A stretch of DNA of 64,000 nt from Mesorhizobium sp. M1C.F.Ca.ET.210.01.1.1 (GTDB taxonomy: Bacteria; Pseudomonadota; Alphaproteobacteria; Rhizobiales; Rhizobiaceae). The notes beneath the pieces are model-generated. The model had not been told where the DNA came from, searched no databases, and saw only the letters and a program-made list of their open reading frames with translations. A program made the position numbers and the translations under genes. Where the stretch lies: contig NZ_SRUU01000033.1 of assembly GCF_004791585.1 (NCBI RefSeq), positions 1-64,000 on the forward strand, in the 5' to 3' direction. Of this stretch, positions 15,737 to 26,800 are shown one piece after another (position 1 is the first letter of the stretch; each line of letters opens with the position of its first letter).

Positions 15737-16585
15737 TTAGCGGCTGTCCAGCATCCAGCCGCGGTTGCGCCACATCTTCTCGCCGGCCAGGCAATCGGCG
15801 GCCGGCCTGTCGCCGGCGGGCACGACCGGCGGGTGCGCCGCCTCTTCCGCCGCCCATTGTTGCGAGGCCGGACCGGCAAGCTCGAGCACCAGCTTGCGGC
15901 GGATCGCTTCCGGGAACTGCGTCCAGTCGTTGACCGGGATCATGAAGGCGCCCGGCCCGCCGATGACGCAGTCGCTGTAGTAGCGGTCGAGATTGTCGAC
16001 GTCGAAGGCGCCGCTGAATCCGCCCCTTGTCATCAGCGGCAGTCCGTTGATGGTGATGCCCTGCTTCACCACCTCGTCACGCGTGATATCGACCGGCGCC
16101 CCCTGGTTGTTGGGTCCGTCGCCCGAAACGTCGATGACGCGCTTGGTGCCCTGAAAGCCACTTTCGGCGAAAAGATCGCTGCCGAAAGCCAACGCACCGG
16201 AGATCGAGGTACGCCGCGCGCTGTCCGGCGGACGCGCATTGAGCTGCGAGACGAACCCTTCGGCATCGGCGCGGTTCGTGATCACCGTCCACGGCACGAC
16301 GACCCGCTGCCATCTGGTGCCGGCCCACTCGACATAGGTGACCACGATCTTGCCATAGGCGCCGTCGGCGATCGCCTTGAGTACGGCGTCGTGCGTCAGT
16401 GCCGCGGCATAGCCATGGCGCTGGATCTCGAGTTCGGCGGGTGACATGGAGAGCGACACGTCGACCGCCAGCACCAGCTCGACGTCGACCTGCTCCGTCG
16501 CCGTCGATCCCGCGGTCATGCTGAGAAGCAGCGCCAGCGCGGTGGCGCCTGAAAGCCAATGCCCTGTTCGGCCGAAAGCGGACAT
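15737..16585 (-). CDS. DUF1194 von Willebrand factor A-like protein, exported
   Basis: The 282-residue protein starts with a hydrophobic signal segment (about residues 12-28) and has the metal-ion-adhesion-site motif DVSLS in VLAVDVSLSMSP, then TKRVIDVSGDGPNNQG, typical of DUF1194. This family is frequent in alphaproteobacteria and its job is unknown; a periplasmic VWA domain normally mediates metal-dependent protein contact. It is separate from the neighbours: a terminator lies just upstream and a spacer of about 200 bases downstream. Confidence 0.85.
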   Translation of the reverse strand: MSAFGRTGHWLSGATALALLLSMTAGSTATEQVDVELVLAVDVSLSMSPAELEIQRHGYAAALTHDAVLKAIADGAYGKIVVTYVEWAGTRWQRVVVPWTVITNRADAEGFVSQLNARPPDSARRTSISGALAFGSDLFAESGFQGTKRVIDVSGDGPNNQGAPVDITRDEVVKQGITINGLPLMTRGGFSGAFDVDNLDRYYSDCVIGGPGAFMIPVNDWTQFPEAIRRKLVLELAGPASQQWAAEEAAHPPVVPAGDRPAADCLAGEKMWRNRGWMLDSR

Positions 16586-16620
16586 GACGCGACGGTAAGC
16601 GATAATCCGCCACGAACAAA

Positions 16621-16655
16621 GAAAAAAGGCCCGGCATCGACCGGGCCCTTTTCTG
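16621..16655 (-). terminator. Bidirectional hairpin terminator
   Basis: GGCCCGG pairs with CCGGGCC around CATCGA, with A6 on the left and CTTTTC on the right. Read on the minus strand it ends in TTTTTTC, 20 bases past the FAD-GcvT dehydrogenase stop, and should terminate that gene. Confidence 0.85.
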
Positions 16656-16672
16656 TCCAGACTAACGCGCGG

Positions 16673-19234
16673 CTAGCTGCGCGGCTTGAGGTTCTCCGGG
16701 TCGTAAAGCGGCTTGTAGCCGACGCCGGCGACCTCGACCGGATAGGTCTCGCCAAAATACTCCACACTGAGCTTGCGACCCTCCTGGGCATAGGCCCAAG
16801 GCAGGTAGGCGAGCGCGATGTTCTTGCCGATGGTCGGGCCGTAGGCGACCGAGGTGGTGAAGGAGCGGCGGCCAAGCTCGTCGACCAGCGTCTCGCCGGT
16901 CGCGGGGTCCTGCACCGGCATGGTGCCGACCGGATAGCGTGCGACACCCTTGGCGTCCTTGTTCTCGGTCATCACCAGCGTGCAGAGCATTGCCGGCTGA
17001 TGATCGCGGGCGCGATATTCCAGGTGCTTGGCCTTGCCGCAGAAGTCGTTCTCCTTGACCTTCGGGCGCGCAAGGTCGGCTTCGAGCAGGTTGTACTCGG
17101 TCAACAGGTCGGCGTTCTGCAGCCGAAGGCTCTTTTCCATGCGGCGTGTGTTGGCGTAGGTCTCGACGCCGAACGGCATGACGCCGGTGGAGCGCAGCGC
17201 GTCCCAGACGGCCAGCCCATCCTCGTAGCGCATATGCAGTTCCCAGCCCTGCTCGCCGACATAGGAGATGCGGAAGGCGGTGACGTCCTTGCCGGCGATC
17301 TTGATCGGCTTGATCGCGGCGAAGGGGAAATTCTCCGGCGTCAGCCCGTTCGGGTCATCGACCACCTTCTGCAAGGTGGTGCGGGCGTTCGGGCCCCAGA
17401 TGCCGATGGTGACGTATTTTTCGGTCACATCGGTGACGGTGGCGTCGAAGCCTTTGTCCTGCGCGGTGCGCTGCATGTAGCGGAAGTCGCGCGGCCCGGC
17501 ATCGGCGCCATCGATCACCCGGCAGCGGTCGGCCATGCGGATCACGGTGAAGTCCGCGCGCACCATGCCCTCTTCATCAAGGAAGTGGGTGTAGATGCCC
17601 TTGCCGATATTGTTGTCGCCGCCGATCTTGGCCGCGCACAGCCACTCCAGCAGCGCGACATGGTCTGGCCCTTCGACATCGTACATCGAGAAATGCGAGA
17701 GGTTGACGATGCCGCAATCCTCGCTCATCGCCAGATGCTCGGCATTGGAGACGCGCCAGAAATGGCGGTTGTCCCACTCGTTCTCGCGCACCGGCACGCG
17801 GTTGCCGTATTTTTCCAAGAGATGCTCGTTGGCGGCGTAGCCGTGGGCGCGCTCCCAGCCGCCCAGCTCCATGAAATAGCCGCCGAGTTCCTTCTCGCGC
17901 TCCCAGAATGGCGAGCGGCGGATGTTGCGGCCCTTGGAGAAGGGCTCGCGCGGATGCACCGCAGGATTGTAGACCTTCATCGCCGTCTCGGTGCAGCGAT
18001 CCCAGATGAACTGTTCCTTCGTCTGGTGCGGGTAGAAGCGCGAATAGTCGATGGCGTGATGGTCGATCGCGGTGCGGCCGTCGGTCATCCAGTCGGCGAT
18101 CAGCTTGCCCATGCCGGGTCCGTCCTTGACCCAGATGGCGACGGCGTACCAAAGGCCCCTCACCTTCTGGCTTTCTCCCATCGACGGGCCGCCATCGGTG
18201 GTCACCTGGAGCAGGCCGTTGAAGGAATGGCCCTCATTGTAGCCGAGCTCGCCGAGGATCGGCGTCAGCTCCATGGCGCGTTCCAGCGGCGCCATGATCT
18301 GCTCCATGTCGAGATCGCGCTGCGACGGCGACAGCCGAGCCTGGTCCTTTTCCAGCAGGTCGCGCGGATGGCAGAGACGCGGGTTGGTCTCTTCGTAATA
18401 GCCCCACTCGATCTGCCCGCCCTCGGCGGTCTTGGGATCGCCGGTGTCGCGCATATAGGCCGAGTTGCCCTGGTCGCGCAGCAGCGGCCAGCCGATCTCC
18501 TTGCCGGTGCCGGCGAACTCGTTGTAGGGGCCGAAGAATGTCAGCGGATGGTCGATCGGCATGACCGGCAGGTCCTCGCCGACCAATGCCGCGGTGAGCC
18601 GTCCCCAGATGCCGGTGCAGACCACGACATGATCGGCTTCGATCGTGCCGCGCTCGGTCACCACGCCCTTGATGCGGCCATTCTCGACGATCAGCTCCTT
18701 GGCCGATGTATTGGCGAAGGCCTGGAGCTTGCCGGAGGCGACACCCTGGTCGACCAGTTTGCCGGCGACCGTCTGCGAGCGCGGTATGACGAGGCCGGCA
18801 TCCGGGTCCCACAGGCCGCCCTGCACCAGATGCTCCTCGATGAGGGGGAACTTCTCCTTGATCTCGGCCGGCTCGATCAGCCGGGCGCGGGTTCCGAAGG
18901 CCTTTGCCGACGCGATCTTGCGTTTGATCTCGTCCATGCGGCTGTCGTCGCCGACGCGCGCGACCTCGAGGCCGCCGATGCGGGCGTAGTGGCCCATCTT
19001 CTCGTAGAAATCGATGGAGTAGAGCGTCGTCCAGCAGGAGAGGAAATCGTGGCTGGTCGTGTAGCAGAAATCGGAAGCGTGCGCTGTCGAGCCGATGTCG
19101 GTCGGAATGCCCGACTTGTCGATGCCCACGATATCGTCCCAACCGCGCTCGATCAGGTGATGGGCGACCGACGCGCCAACGATACCGCCCAGACCGACGA
19201 TGACGACCTTCGCCCTTTTCGGAAACTCTGCCAT
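16673..19234 (-). CDS. Orphan FAD-dependent dehydrogenase with GcvT domain (dimethylglycine/sarcosine dehydrogenase-like)
   Basis: The 853-residue protein has an N-terminal DAO-type FAD domain (VIVGLGGIVGASVAHHL), an FAO_M linker and a C-terminal GcvT folate-binding fold with its C-terminal barrel (about residues 430-850). This layout is that of dimethylglycine and sarcosine dehydrogenases, which oxidise N-methyl groups and hand the carbon to THF. Where the other two copies in this window read TWHAAG, this one has GSTAHASDF: the His that can carry covalent FAD is kept (H52), but the Trp before it is Ala. It stands alone with its own terminator. The substrate may be another N-methyl amine. Confidence 0.85.
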   Translation of the reverse strand: MAEFPKRAKVVIVGLGGIVGASVAHHLIERGWDDIVGIDKSGIPTDIGSTAHASDFCYTTSHDFLSCWTTLYSIDFYEKMGHYARIGGLEVARVGDDSRMDEIKRKIASAKAFGTRARLIEPAEIKEKFPLIEEHLVQGGLWDPDAGLVIPRSQTVAGKLVDQGVASGKLQAFANTSAKELIVENGRIKGVVTERGTIEADHVVVCTGIWGRLTAALVGEDLPVMPIDHPLTFFGPYNEFAGTGKEIGWPLLRDQGNSAYMRDTGDPKTAEGGQIEWGYYEETNPRLCHPRDLLEKDQARLSPSQRDLDMEQIMAPLERAMELTPILGELGYNEGHSFNGLLQVTTDGGPSMGESQKVRGLWYAVAIWVKDGPGMGKLIADWMTDGRTAIDHHAIDYSRFYPHQTKEQFIWDRCTETAMKVYNPAVHPREPFSKGRNIRRSPFWEREKELGGYFMELGGWERAHGYAANEHLLEKYGNRVPVRENEWDNRHFWRVSNAEHLAMSEDCGIVNLSHFSMYDVEGPDHVALLEWLCAAKIGGDNNIGKGIYTHFLDEEGMVRADFTVIRMADRCRVIDGADAGPRDFRYMQRTAQDKGFDATVTDVTEKYVTIGIWGPNARTTLQKVVDDPNGLTPENFPFAAIKPIKIAGKDVTAFRISYVGEQGWELHMRYEDGLAVWDALRSTGVMPFGVETYANTRRMEKSLRLQNADLLTEYNLLEADLARPKVKENDFCGKAKHLEYRARDHQPAMLCTLVMTENKDAKGVARYPVGTMPVQDPATGETLVDELGRRSFTTSVAYGPTIGKNIALAYLPWAYAQEGRKLSVEYFGETYPVEVAGVGYKPLYDPENLKPRS

Positions 19235-19391
19235 GGCCCGCGACTCCAAAGTGAAAAAGCGGGCGGACTATAGGGCGGAGCGGTAGGGAGATTGAAGCCT
19301 GTTTGCGACATTGCGAAAGAGCCGAGCGACCCCGACGAACGAACGCGCTCCCCAAGTGCCACCAATCAGGAATTCCCTTTGTGCGCCGCAG

Positions 19392-20150
19392 TCAGGCGGA
19401 AGCCTCCATGAGCTTCGCGAAGACACGCCGCTTGGCTTCGCGCACACTGTCCTCCAGCGACTTTGCCTCGGCCAGATGCGCGGCGATGGCGCTGGCCAGC
19501 ATGCAGCCCGTCCCGCGCATCGATGCGGCAAGGCGAGGCATTTCGAAGCGGATAGGTTCCCGGCCAGGGCTCAACAGGATGTCTGTCGATCTTGCCCCCG
19601 CCACATGACCGCCCTTGAGCAGCAGCGCCAGCGGCCCGGCCGCAAGCAATCGCCTTCCCTGCCGCAGCATGTCTTCATCGTTCACAGCCAATTGCGAACC
19701 CGTCAGCGCCGCCAGTTCATTGAGGTTCGGCGTGACCAGGCGGCAAAGCGGCATGAGATCGCGTTTCATGATGTCGACGGCATTCGGTTCCACCAGCGGC
19801 CTGCCCGACGAGGAAGCCAGCACCGGATCGAGGATTGCCGGTATCCGCGGGTTTTCGCTCAGCACGGCGGCAATGGCGGCGATGGTCGGCGCCGTTGCGA
19901 GCATGCCGATCTTGATGGCCGCGACCTCGTTGGCCTGCAACGCTGCCCGCATCTGATCGGCAACCAGGCCAGGTTGCAGATGAAGGATGTCCTTTACGGC
20001 GCCGTGCGTCTGCACCGTCACCGCGGTAACGGCAAGACAGCTCCGCAGGCCGATCGAGGAGATCGTCTCGATATCGCGCGCAATCCCGGCACCTCCGCTG
20101 GAATCCGATCCGCCGACCACAAGCACATGCCGATCTCGGTTCAGCGCCAT
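19392..20150 (-). CDS. thiD: Hydroxymethylpyrimidine/phosphomethylpyrimidine kinase
   Basis: The 252-residue ribokinase-like enzyme has VVGGSDSSGGAGI at the N-terminus, AILDPVLASSSG, VTPNLNELAALTG, LLKGGH and the anion-hole motif RGTGCMLASAIAAHLA with the catalytic Cys/Gly region. It phosphorylates HMP and HMP-P to HMP-PP for thiamine synthesis. Its start overlaps the end of thiE by 10 bases, so it is the last gene of the thiCOSGE-D operon. Confidence 0.94.
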   Translation of the reverse strand: MALNRDRHVLVVGGSDSSGGAGIARDIETISSIGLRSCLAVTAVTVQTHGAVKDILHLQPGLVADQMRAALQANEVAAIKIGMLATAPTIAAIAAVLSENPRIPAILDPVLASSSGRPLVEPNAVDIMKRDLMPLCRLVTPNLNELAALTGSQLAVNDEDMLRQGRRLLAAGPLALLLKGGHVAGARSTDILLSPGREPIRFEMPRLAASMRGTGCMLASAIAAHLAEAKSLEDSVREAKRRVFAKLMEASA

Positions 20151-20746
20151 CGATCCGTCTTTTCGATCCATTCCCTGGTGCGCGCTTCGGGATCGGAATT
20201 CAGCGTTATGTCCGTGACCACCGCCGCGCTGTCGGCGCCGGCCTCGAAGACGCCGTCGAGCCGCTCGGGGTTGAGGCCGCCGATGGCGACCAGCGGGAGA
20301 GGCGCGACCCGTTCCTTCCACGCACGGATCCGTTCCAGCCCCTGCGGCGCCCATTTCATCTTCTTCAGAATGGTGGGGTAGACCGGGCCGAGCGCGACGT
20401 AGTGGGGCCCCGCCGCAACGGCCGTTTCGAGCTCGGCATCATCATGCGTGCTCAGTCCCAGCCGGACACCGGCCGCCTGTATCGCCGGAAGGGCCGCCGT
20501 CTGCAGATCCTCCTGGCCGAGATGGATGAAGTCGCACCCCTCCTCGATCGCCAGCTGCCAATGATCGTTGACGATGAGCTGGCAATGGTGTCGGGCGCAC
20601 ACGGCCTTCGCCTTGCGGATTTCAGCGCGCAGCCTCTCCTCCTCCATGTCCTTGATGCGGACCTGCACCAGTCTGACGCCGAGCGGCACCAGCCGCTCGA
20701 TCCATTGAGCGCTGTCGACGATCAGGTAGAACGGATCGAGCTTCAT
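20141..20746 (-). CDS. thiE: Thiamine-phosphate synthase
   Basis: This 201-residue TIM-barrel enzyme joins HMP-PP and thiazole phosphate to thiamine phosphate. Motifs are VRLVQVRIKDM, LIVNDHWQLAIEEGCDFIHLGQEDL, LGLSTHDDAEL, YVALGPVYPT and PLVAIGGLNPE. The start overlaps thiG by four bases and the stop overlaps thiD. The KKMKWAPQGL insert after the phosphate loop is usual for alphaproteobacterial forms. Confidence 0.94.
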   Translation of the reverse strand: MKLDPFYLIVDSAQWIERLVPLGVRLVQVRIKDMEEERLRAEIRKAKAVCARHHCQLIVNDHWQLAIEEGCDFIHLGQEDLQTAALPAIQAAGVRLGLSTHDDAELETAVAAGPHYVALGPVYPTILKKMKWAPQGLERIRAWKERVAPLPLVAIGGLNPERLDGVFEAGADSAAVVTDITLNSDPEARTREWIEKTDRWR

Positions 20747-21516
20747 GAAAAAACCGCCCTGCCGATTGTCGGTGTCGACGGCACGGCGACATCGCGCGGC
20801 TCGAGCAATCCCGAGCCGAAGGCTTCGCGGCCGGCGTCGACCGCCTTGCTGAAGGCCCGCGCCATGCCGACCGGATCGGCCGCCTTCGCGACCGCAGTGT
20901 TCAGCAGCACGGCGTCGAATCCGAGTTCCATGACGGTTGCCGCGTGCGACGGACGCCCGAGCCCCGCATCGACGATCAACGGAACGTCTGGGAAATGCCC
21001 GCGCATCGAGCGCAGCGCCATGATGTTGACCGGCCCGAGCGCTGAGCCGATCGGCGCGCACCATGGCATCAGCACCTTGCAGCCCACGCCGAGCAGCCGC
21101 TCGGCGACGACAAGATCGTCGGTTGTATAGGGAAACACCGTAAAACCGTCTTCGCACAGGATGCGGGCGGCCTCGACCAGGCCGAAGACGTCCGGCTGGA
21201 GCGTGTCATGGTTGCCGATCACCTCCAGCTTGATCCAGGACGTGCCAAAAACCTCGCGCGCCATCTTCGCGGTCGTGACGGCTTCCTTCACGGAGTGACA
21301 CCCGGCGGTGTTGGGCAGGATCCTCACGCCGAGCGAGTTGACCAGCGACCAGAATTTCTCGCCGCCCTTGCCGCCAGCCATTTCACGGCGCAGCGAAACT
21401 GTCACCACCGAGGCGCCCGACGCCTTGACCGCATCGGCCAGGATGGCCGGCGAAGGATATTGGGCGGTGCCGAGCAGCAGGCGTGAAGGCAGCGCCGCTC
21501 CGAGAAGGTCGAACAT
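20743..21516 (-). CDS. thiG: Thiazole synthase
   Basis: The 257-residue protein forms the thiazole ring from 1-deoxyxylulose phosphate, dehydroglycine and ThiS thiocarboxylate. It contains LLLGTAQYPSP, LPNTAGCHSVKEAV, the Schiff-base Lys in SWIKLEVIGN, MPWCAPIGSALG and VDAGLGRPSHAATVMELGFDAVLLNTAVA. It lies two bases after thiS and overlaps thiE, consistent with tight co-translation. Confidence 0.95.
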   Translation of the reverse strand: MFDLLGAALPSRLLLGTAQYPSPAILADAVKASGASVVTVSLRREMAGGKGGEKFWSLVNSLGVRILPNTAGCHSVKEAVTTAKMAREVFGTSWIKLEVIGNHDTLQPDVFGLVEAARILCEDGFTVFPYTTDDLVVAERLLGVGCKVLMPWCAPIGSALGPVNIMALRSMRGHFPDVPLIVDAGLGRPSHAATVMELGFDAVLLNTAVAKAADPVGMARAFSKAVDAGREAFGSGLLEPRDVAVPSTPTIGRAVFS

Positions 21517-21518
21517 GG

Positions 21519-21716
21519 CTAGCCTCCCTGCATGGGCGAAAGGATTTCGATCCGATCGCCGTCGCTCAATCGAAATTCAGCCCGGTTGGCTTTGTGTACG
21601 ACATCGCTGTTGACGGCCGTCGCCAGCCAATCTCCTTCATAGTCAAGCTCGGCAAGCAGCACCGCCAGCGTTGCGGCGGCACTGTCGAGCGCTTCTCCGT
21701 TGACGATCAGTTTCAT
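21519..21716 (-). CDS. thiS: Sulfur carrier protein ThiS
   Basis: A 65-residue ubiquitin-like protein ending in the required Gly-Gly (SPMQGG), which is adenylated and thiocarboxylated to deliver sulfur to thiazole. MKLIVNGEALDS marks the start; ATG 21716 overlaps the thiO stop as ATGA, while a second ATG two codons earlier (21722) is possible. Confidence 0.92.
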   Translation of the reverse strand: MKLIVNGEALDSAAATLAVLLAELDYEGDWLATAVNSDVVHKANRAEFRLSDGDRIEILSPMQGG

Positions 21717-22683
21717 GCGCATGCTCCCACGCCTTTGTCGGGATTGAACAGGATGTGGGCCGCCCGCCGCGCCATGGCGGGGGCGAGTAGGAAACCATGG
21801 CGATAAAGCCCGTTGATCGCGACCCCGTTGCCGAGCGTTTCGACGCTTGGCAAATTGTCGGCAAAGGCTGGACGGACACCGGCGCTCATCTCGACAATCG
21901 CCGCCTCGCCGAAAGCCGGATGGAGCGCGCAGGCGGCGCCGGCCAGTTCCATCATGGAACGGACAGTGACCGGGCTGCCATCCTGGCTCTCGATCATCGT
22001 TGCACCGGCCATGAAATGATGGTCGACGCGCGGCACGATGTAGAGCGGAAAGCGCGGATGCAGCAGCCGGACGGGGCGAGACAGCGAGATATCCGGCGTA
22101 CGCAGGATCAGCATTTCGCCGCGAACGCCGCGCAGGGCCGCGTCGTTCGCCGCGATCCCCCGGCAGTCGACCTCGTAGTTGAAGCCTGGAAGCCCTTCGC
22201 CGTCGGTTGCGAAACGGAAGAGGACACCCATCGCGACCAGCTTGTCATGAAGCGCAGCCATTGCCCGGCGCGGGTCGAGATGCGCTTCGTCGGGGAAGAA
22301 CAGCCCGCGCCTGAAACGACCGGCAAGGTCCGGCTCCAGCTCAGCGATGTCCTCCTCGCCAAGCCAGCGATGGCCCGAAGTGCGGCTGGCAAAGCGATCG
22401 AGCTCGCTCACATCGCGCGGCGGCGCGACGACGAGCGTTCCCGCCCGCGCCACCTGGCCGGGCAAAGCGGCATCCCACCAATCGGCGGCGCCGCGTCCGA
22501 GATCCAGCACCGGCTGCTCGGCGCTCTCGCGCTCGCACCATGGCGCCAGCATGCCGCCTGCGGCCCATGACGCATTGCCGCCGAGGTGAGACCGGACCTC
22601 GGCGACGGTGACTGCCGCGCCGCGGCAGGCGAGTTCATAAGCTGCGGTGAGGCCGGCGACGCCGGCCCCCTTGACCAGTACGT

Positions 22684-22687
<4 letters not shown>
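21713..22687 (-). CDS. thiO: Glycine oxidase for thiazole synthesis
   Basis: The 324-residue FAD oxidase (N-terminal VKGAGVAGLTAAYELACRGAAVTVAE) makes the iminoglycine needed by ThiG. SWAAGGMLAPWCERE and the late GLYRHGFLLAPAMAR are typical of ThiO. Its ATG overlaps the thiC stop by four bases. Presence of ThiO rather than ThiH fits an aerobic organism. Confidence 0.92.
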
Positions 22688-24498
<1,811 letters not shown>

Positions 24499-24609
24499 TT
24501 GAGGCTCCTTTGCTCATCTGCATTGGAGACCCAGTTCTGTGCCGGAAGGATGAAAAGCCGCCTTGGTCCACCTGTGCGAACAGGTCTTCGGGCATGGAGT
24601 CCCGCAAAG

Positions 24610-24714
24610 CGCTTGCACCGTCCCTACGCCAGTATGAACTGGATCAGGTTCAACGGGTCACTGCGCCGCGAAAGCCAGCAGTATCTCAGCCCCTTGCCGG
24701 GACTCCCCTGGTGA
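24610..24714 (-). ncRNA. TPP riboswitch (THI element)
   Basis: Read on the minus strand, the region holds the THI-box consensus: GGGGCTGAGATACTGC near the 5' side, then TGACCCGTTGAACCTGATCC and AGTTCATACTGGCGTAGGGA, closed by a GGGAGTCCC/GGGA P1-like stem. It ends about 110 bases before the thiC start, leaving room for an expression platform that probably masks the ribosome binding site or forms a terminator when thiamine pyrophosphate is bound. Confidence 0.95.
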
Positions 24715-24807
24715 ATGGCTCAAGTTGAACGAGGCGCCGCCGTCTTGTCAAGCGCGTCGACTCCGTTGCGCCGACAGCGACCGTGGAGCGTAGGTCGACG
24801 GCGAAAG

Positions 24808-25560
24808 TCAGGCGAAGGCCCAGATGTCCTCCGCCTGCAAGCCGACCTGATAGCCGGCGGTCTTCAGCTTGACCACGACCTGTCCGATCTCGGCGGCCGG
24901 CAGAGCGCCGACCTCGATCTTGATCATCCCGGGACGGTAGCGCTCAAGGTCGAGCTGGTCGAACACCATCCAGTCGGCACCCTCGCAGTCGACCAGGAAA
25001 GCGTCGATATAGCCGATGCCGTTGCGGTCGAGCAGCGTCTGCAGCGTCTCCGACGGCACCTCGATGTCCTTCAGATGCGGCGCGAACTTGTTGAAGTTGG
25101 CGTCGGCCTCGCCCCAGGCATTCTTGCCCGACATCAGATTGGTGTCTGTGACCGACGAGCAGCCGATGAACTCGATCGGCAGCGTGCCGGCCTCGAGCGC
25201 TGCCGCATCGAAGGTATGGACGGTGATGGTGCCCTTTGTCCTAGTCACCGCCACCGGCTCGATGATGAAGCGGCTCGTATCGGGATAGTTGGCGCGCAGG
25301 CGTTTCTGGTTATACGGAATCGGCTCGACCAGCATGGCGCGGGCACCCGGAATGCGGTGCAGCCAAGGCGTGACGTCGTCGAACAGCGCGCCGTCGCAGG
25401 CGCCGACATTGACCATCTGGAACGGCCTGCTGCCAAAGCGTGCCTTGAGCGCCGCCTTGGCAAGAAACTTCGTGCCATGCAGCGCCGGGCCTCGGTCGAG
25501 CAGACCGGCCGGAAGGCCCAGCGACAGCAGGACGCGTGCGAGGCTGGAAACCGAGCTCAT
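24808..25560 (-). CDS. FkbM-family methyltransferase
   Basis: This 250-residue SAM-dependent methyltransferase has the FkbM fold: MVNVGACDGALFDDV (motif I), AMLVEPIPYNQKRL, and YIDAFLVDCEGADWMVFDQLDL. FkbM proteins O-methylate sugars or polyketides. As the last gene of a polyprenyl-sugar cluster it probably methylates a glycan residue. The ATG overlaps the membrane protein stop by four bases (25557-25560), so it belongs to the same operon. Confidence 0.85.
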   Translation of the reverse strand: MSSVSSLARVLLSLGLPAGLLDRGPALHGTKFLAKAALKARFGSRPFQMVNVGACDGALFDDVTPWLHRIPGARAMLVEPIPYNQKRLRANYPDTSRFIIEPVAVTRTKGTITVHTFDAAALEAGTLPIEFIGCSSVTDTNLMSGKNAWGEADANFNKFAPHLKDIEVPSETLQTLLDRNGIGYIDAFLVDCEGADWMVFDQLDLERYRPGMIKIEVGALPAAEIGQVVVKLKTAGYQVGLQAEDIWAFA

Positions 25561-26792
25561 GACTTGTCTCCGACAACAACTTGCAGCGCGGCGCGATGCC
25601 GGCCCTGGCTCGCCGATGCCCAGAGCGCCATCAGCGGCGCGGCCAGCAGCAGGAAGGGCGGCAGAAGGTTGGGGAAATAGATGCGGGTATCGTGGATCGG
25701 GAAGACCGTGAACTTGGCAAGCACGCCGAGCACGAGCGCCGCAAGCAGGATGCCGGCGCGGCGGTCGAGCCGGAAGCCGGCGCGGTCGAGCCCAAACCAT
25801 CCGGCTAAAGCCAGCACCGAGACGCCGACCCAGCTGTTGACGTTGATGGCGCGCACGACCGAGGCGACGAAGGCCTTGAGATAGGCCGCCGCCGAGAACG
25901 GCGGCTCGAAACCTTCCATATTGTAATGCTGCTCGATGCTGGAGAACCACAGATGCGGCCACCAGCCGGGATGCTGCGCCCAATGCGAGATGGCGAAATA
26001 GGCGACGAAGGAGCCGGCAAAGCCGGCCAGCGCACCCCATGCCTTCTGCCGGAATGCGACGAGCAGCGCGGCGAAGATGGCAAGGAAGACGATGTTGTCG
26101 GGCCGCGCCATGAAGGCGAGGAAAAGCAGAATCGCCGTCGCGGCCTCTCGTCCCCGCACATAGGCGAAGAGCCCGCCCAGGAACAGCGCCGAGCACAACA
26201 GGTCAGGCGTCGAAGCCCGCGCGGCGTCGCCGAAATCGGCCATGATCAGGACGGCGCCGACGACGGGCGCCAGCGCCAGTGCCCCTTCCGCGCGCAGCCA
26301 GGTGAGCGTGATCGCGCCGAACATAAGCACCGAGAATACCTGCACCAGCCGCATCGCCTCGACGGGCGACACGACGGGGCTGAGGCTGGACAGGATCTCG
26401 GCGTAGAGGAACTTGATGCGGTACATGCCGAGCAGCGAATGGAAGTCGGCGGCATTCTCCGTCATGTGGCTGCGGAAGCCGCCGCCATCGTCGGTCAGCG
26501 TCTTGTAGTCGCCGGCCGTCACGCCGGCTTTCACCGTGCTGTAGGCATAGTCATGCAGCGCCTGCGGATCTGGATAGGCGCCCTCCTCCGCAATCGCCAG
26601 ATAAGGCAGCATGTCCCAATTGGCGTCGGGCATGAACCAGGCCGTAAAAGCGGTGAGCAGGACGTAGAGCGAGAAGGCGGTAGCGCCGATCGGCGCGGCC
26701 CAGCGCGCGTAAACCCCCTCGCTCCAGGCAAGGCCGGCGCCGGTCAGCCGGTCGAGCGGATTGGCGGGAGCGGCTGGCGGCCTGGTCAGCAT
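25557..26792 (-). CDS. Polytopic membrane protein, GT-C/GT87-like glycosyltransferase candidate
   Basis: The 411-residue protein has about ten hydrophobic helices, a short cytoplasmic N-terminus, and an acidic first periplasmic loop beginning MPDANWDMLPYLAI after helix 1. That layout, with Asp residues just after the first helix, is common in GT-C enzymes that take sugars from polyprenyl-phosphate donors. No named family can be fixed by eye. Its neighbours (UbiA-HAD, DprE1-like oxidase, epimerase) make a periplasmic glycosyltransferase using a lipid-linked sugar the best guess. Confidence 0.7.
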   Translation of the reverse strand: MLTRPPAAPANPLDRLTGAGLAWSEGVYARWAAPIGATAFSLYVLLTAFTAWFMPDANWDMLPYLAIAEEGAYPDPQALHDYAYSTVKAGVTAGDYKTLTDDGGGFRSHMTENAADFHSLLGMYRIKFLYAEILSSLSPVVSPVEAMRLVQVFSVLMFGAITLTWLRAEGALALAPVVGAVLIMADFGDAARASTPDLLCSALFLGGLFAYVRGREAATAILLFLAFMARPDNIVFLAIFAALLVAFRQKAWGALAGFAGSFVAYFAISHWAQHPGWWPHLWFSSIEQHYNMEGFEPPFSAAAYLKAFVASVVRAINVNSWVGVSVLALAGWFGLDRAGFRLDRRAGILLAALVLGVLAKFTVFPIHDTRIYFPNLLPPFLLLAAPLMALWASASQGRHRAALQVVVGDKS

Positions 26793-26800
26793 CGTCTGCC

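Noticed and set aside
16559..19273. Long open frame of about 900 codons on the plus strand opposite the FAD-GcvT dehydrogenase
   Set aside because: It mirrors a confirmed minus-strand gene, is dominated by His/Arg/Ala/Asp runs typical of antisense GC-rich frames, and shows no domain motif.
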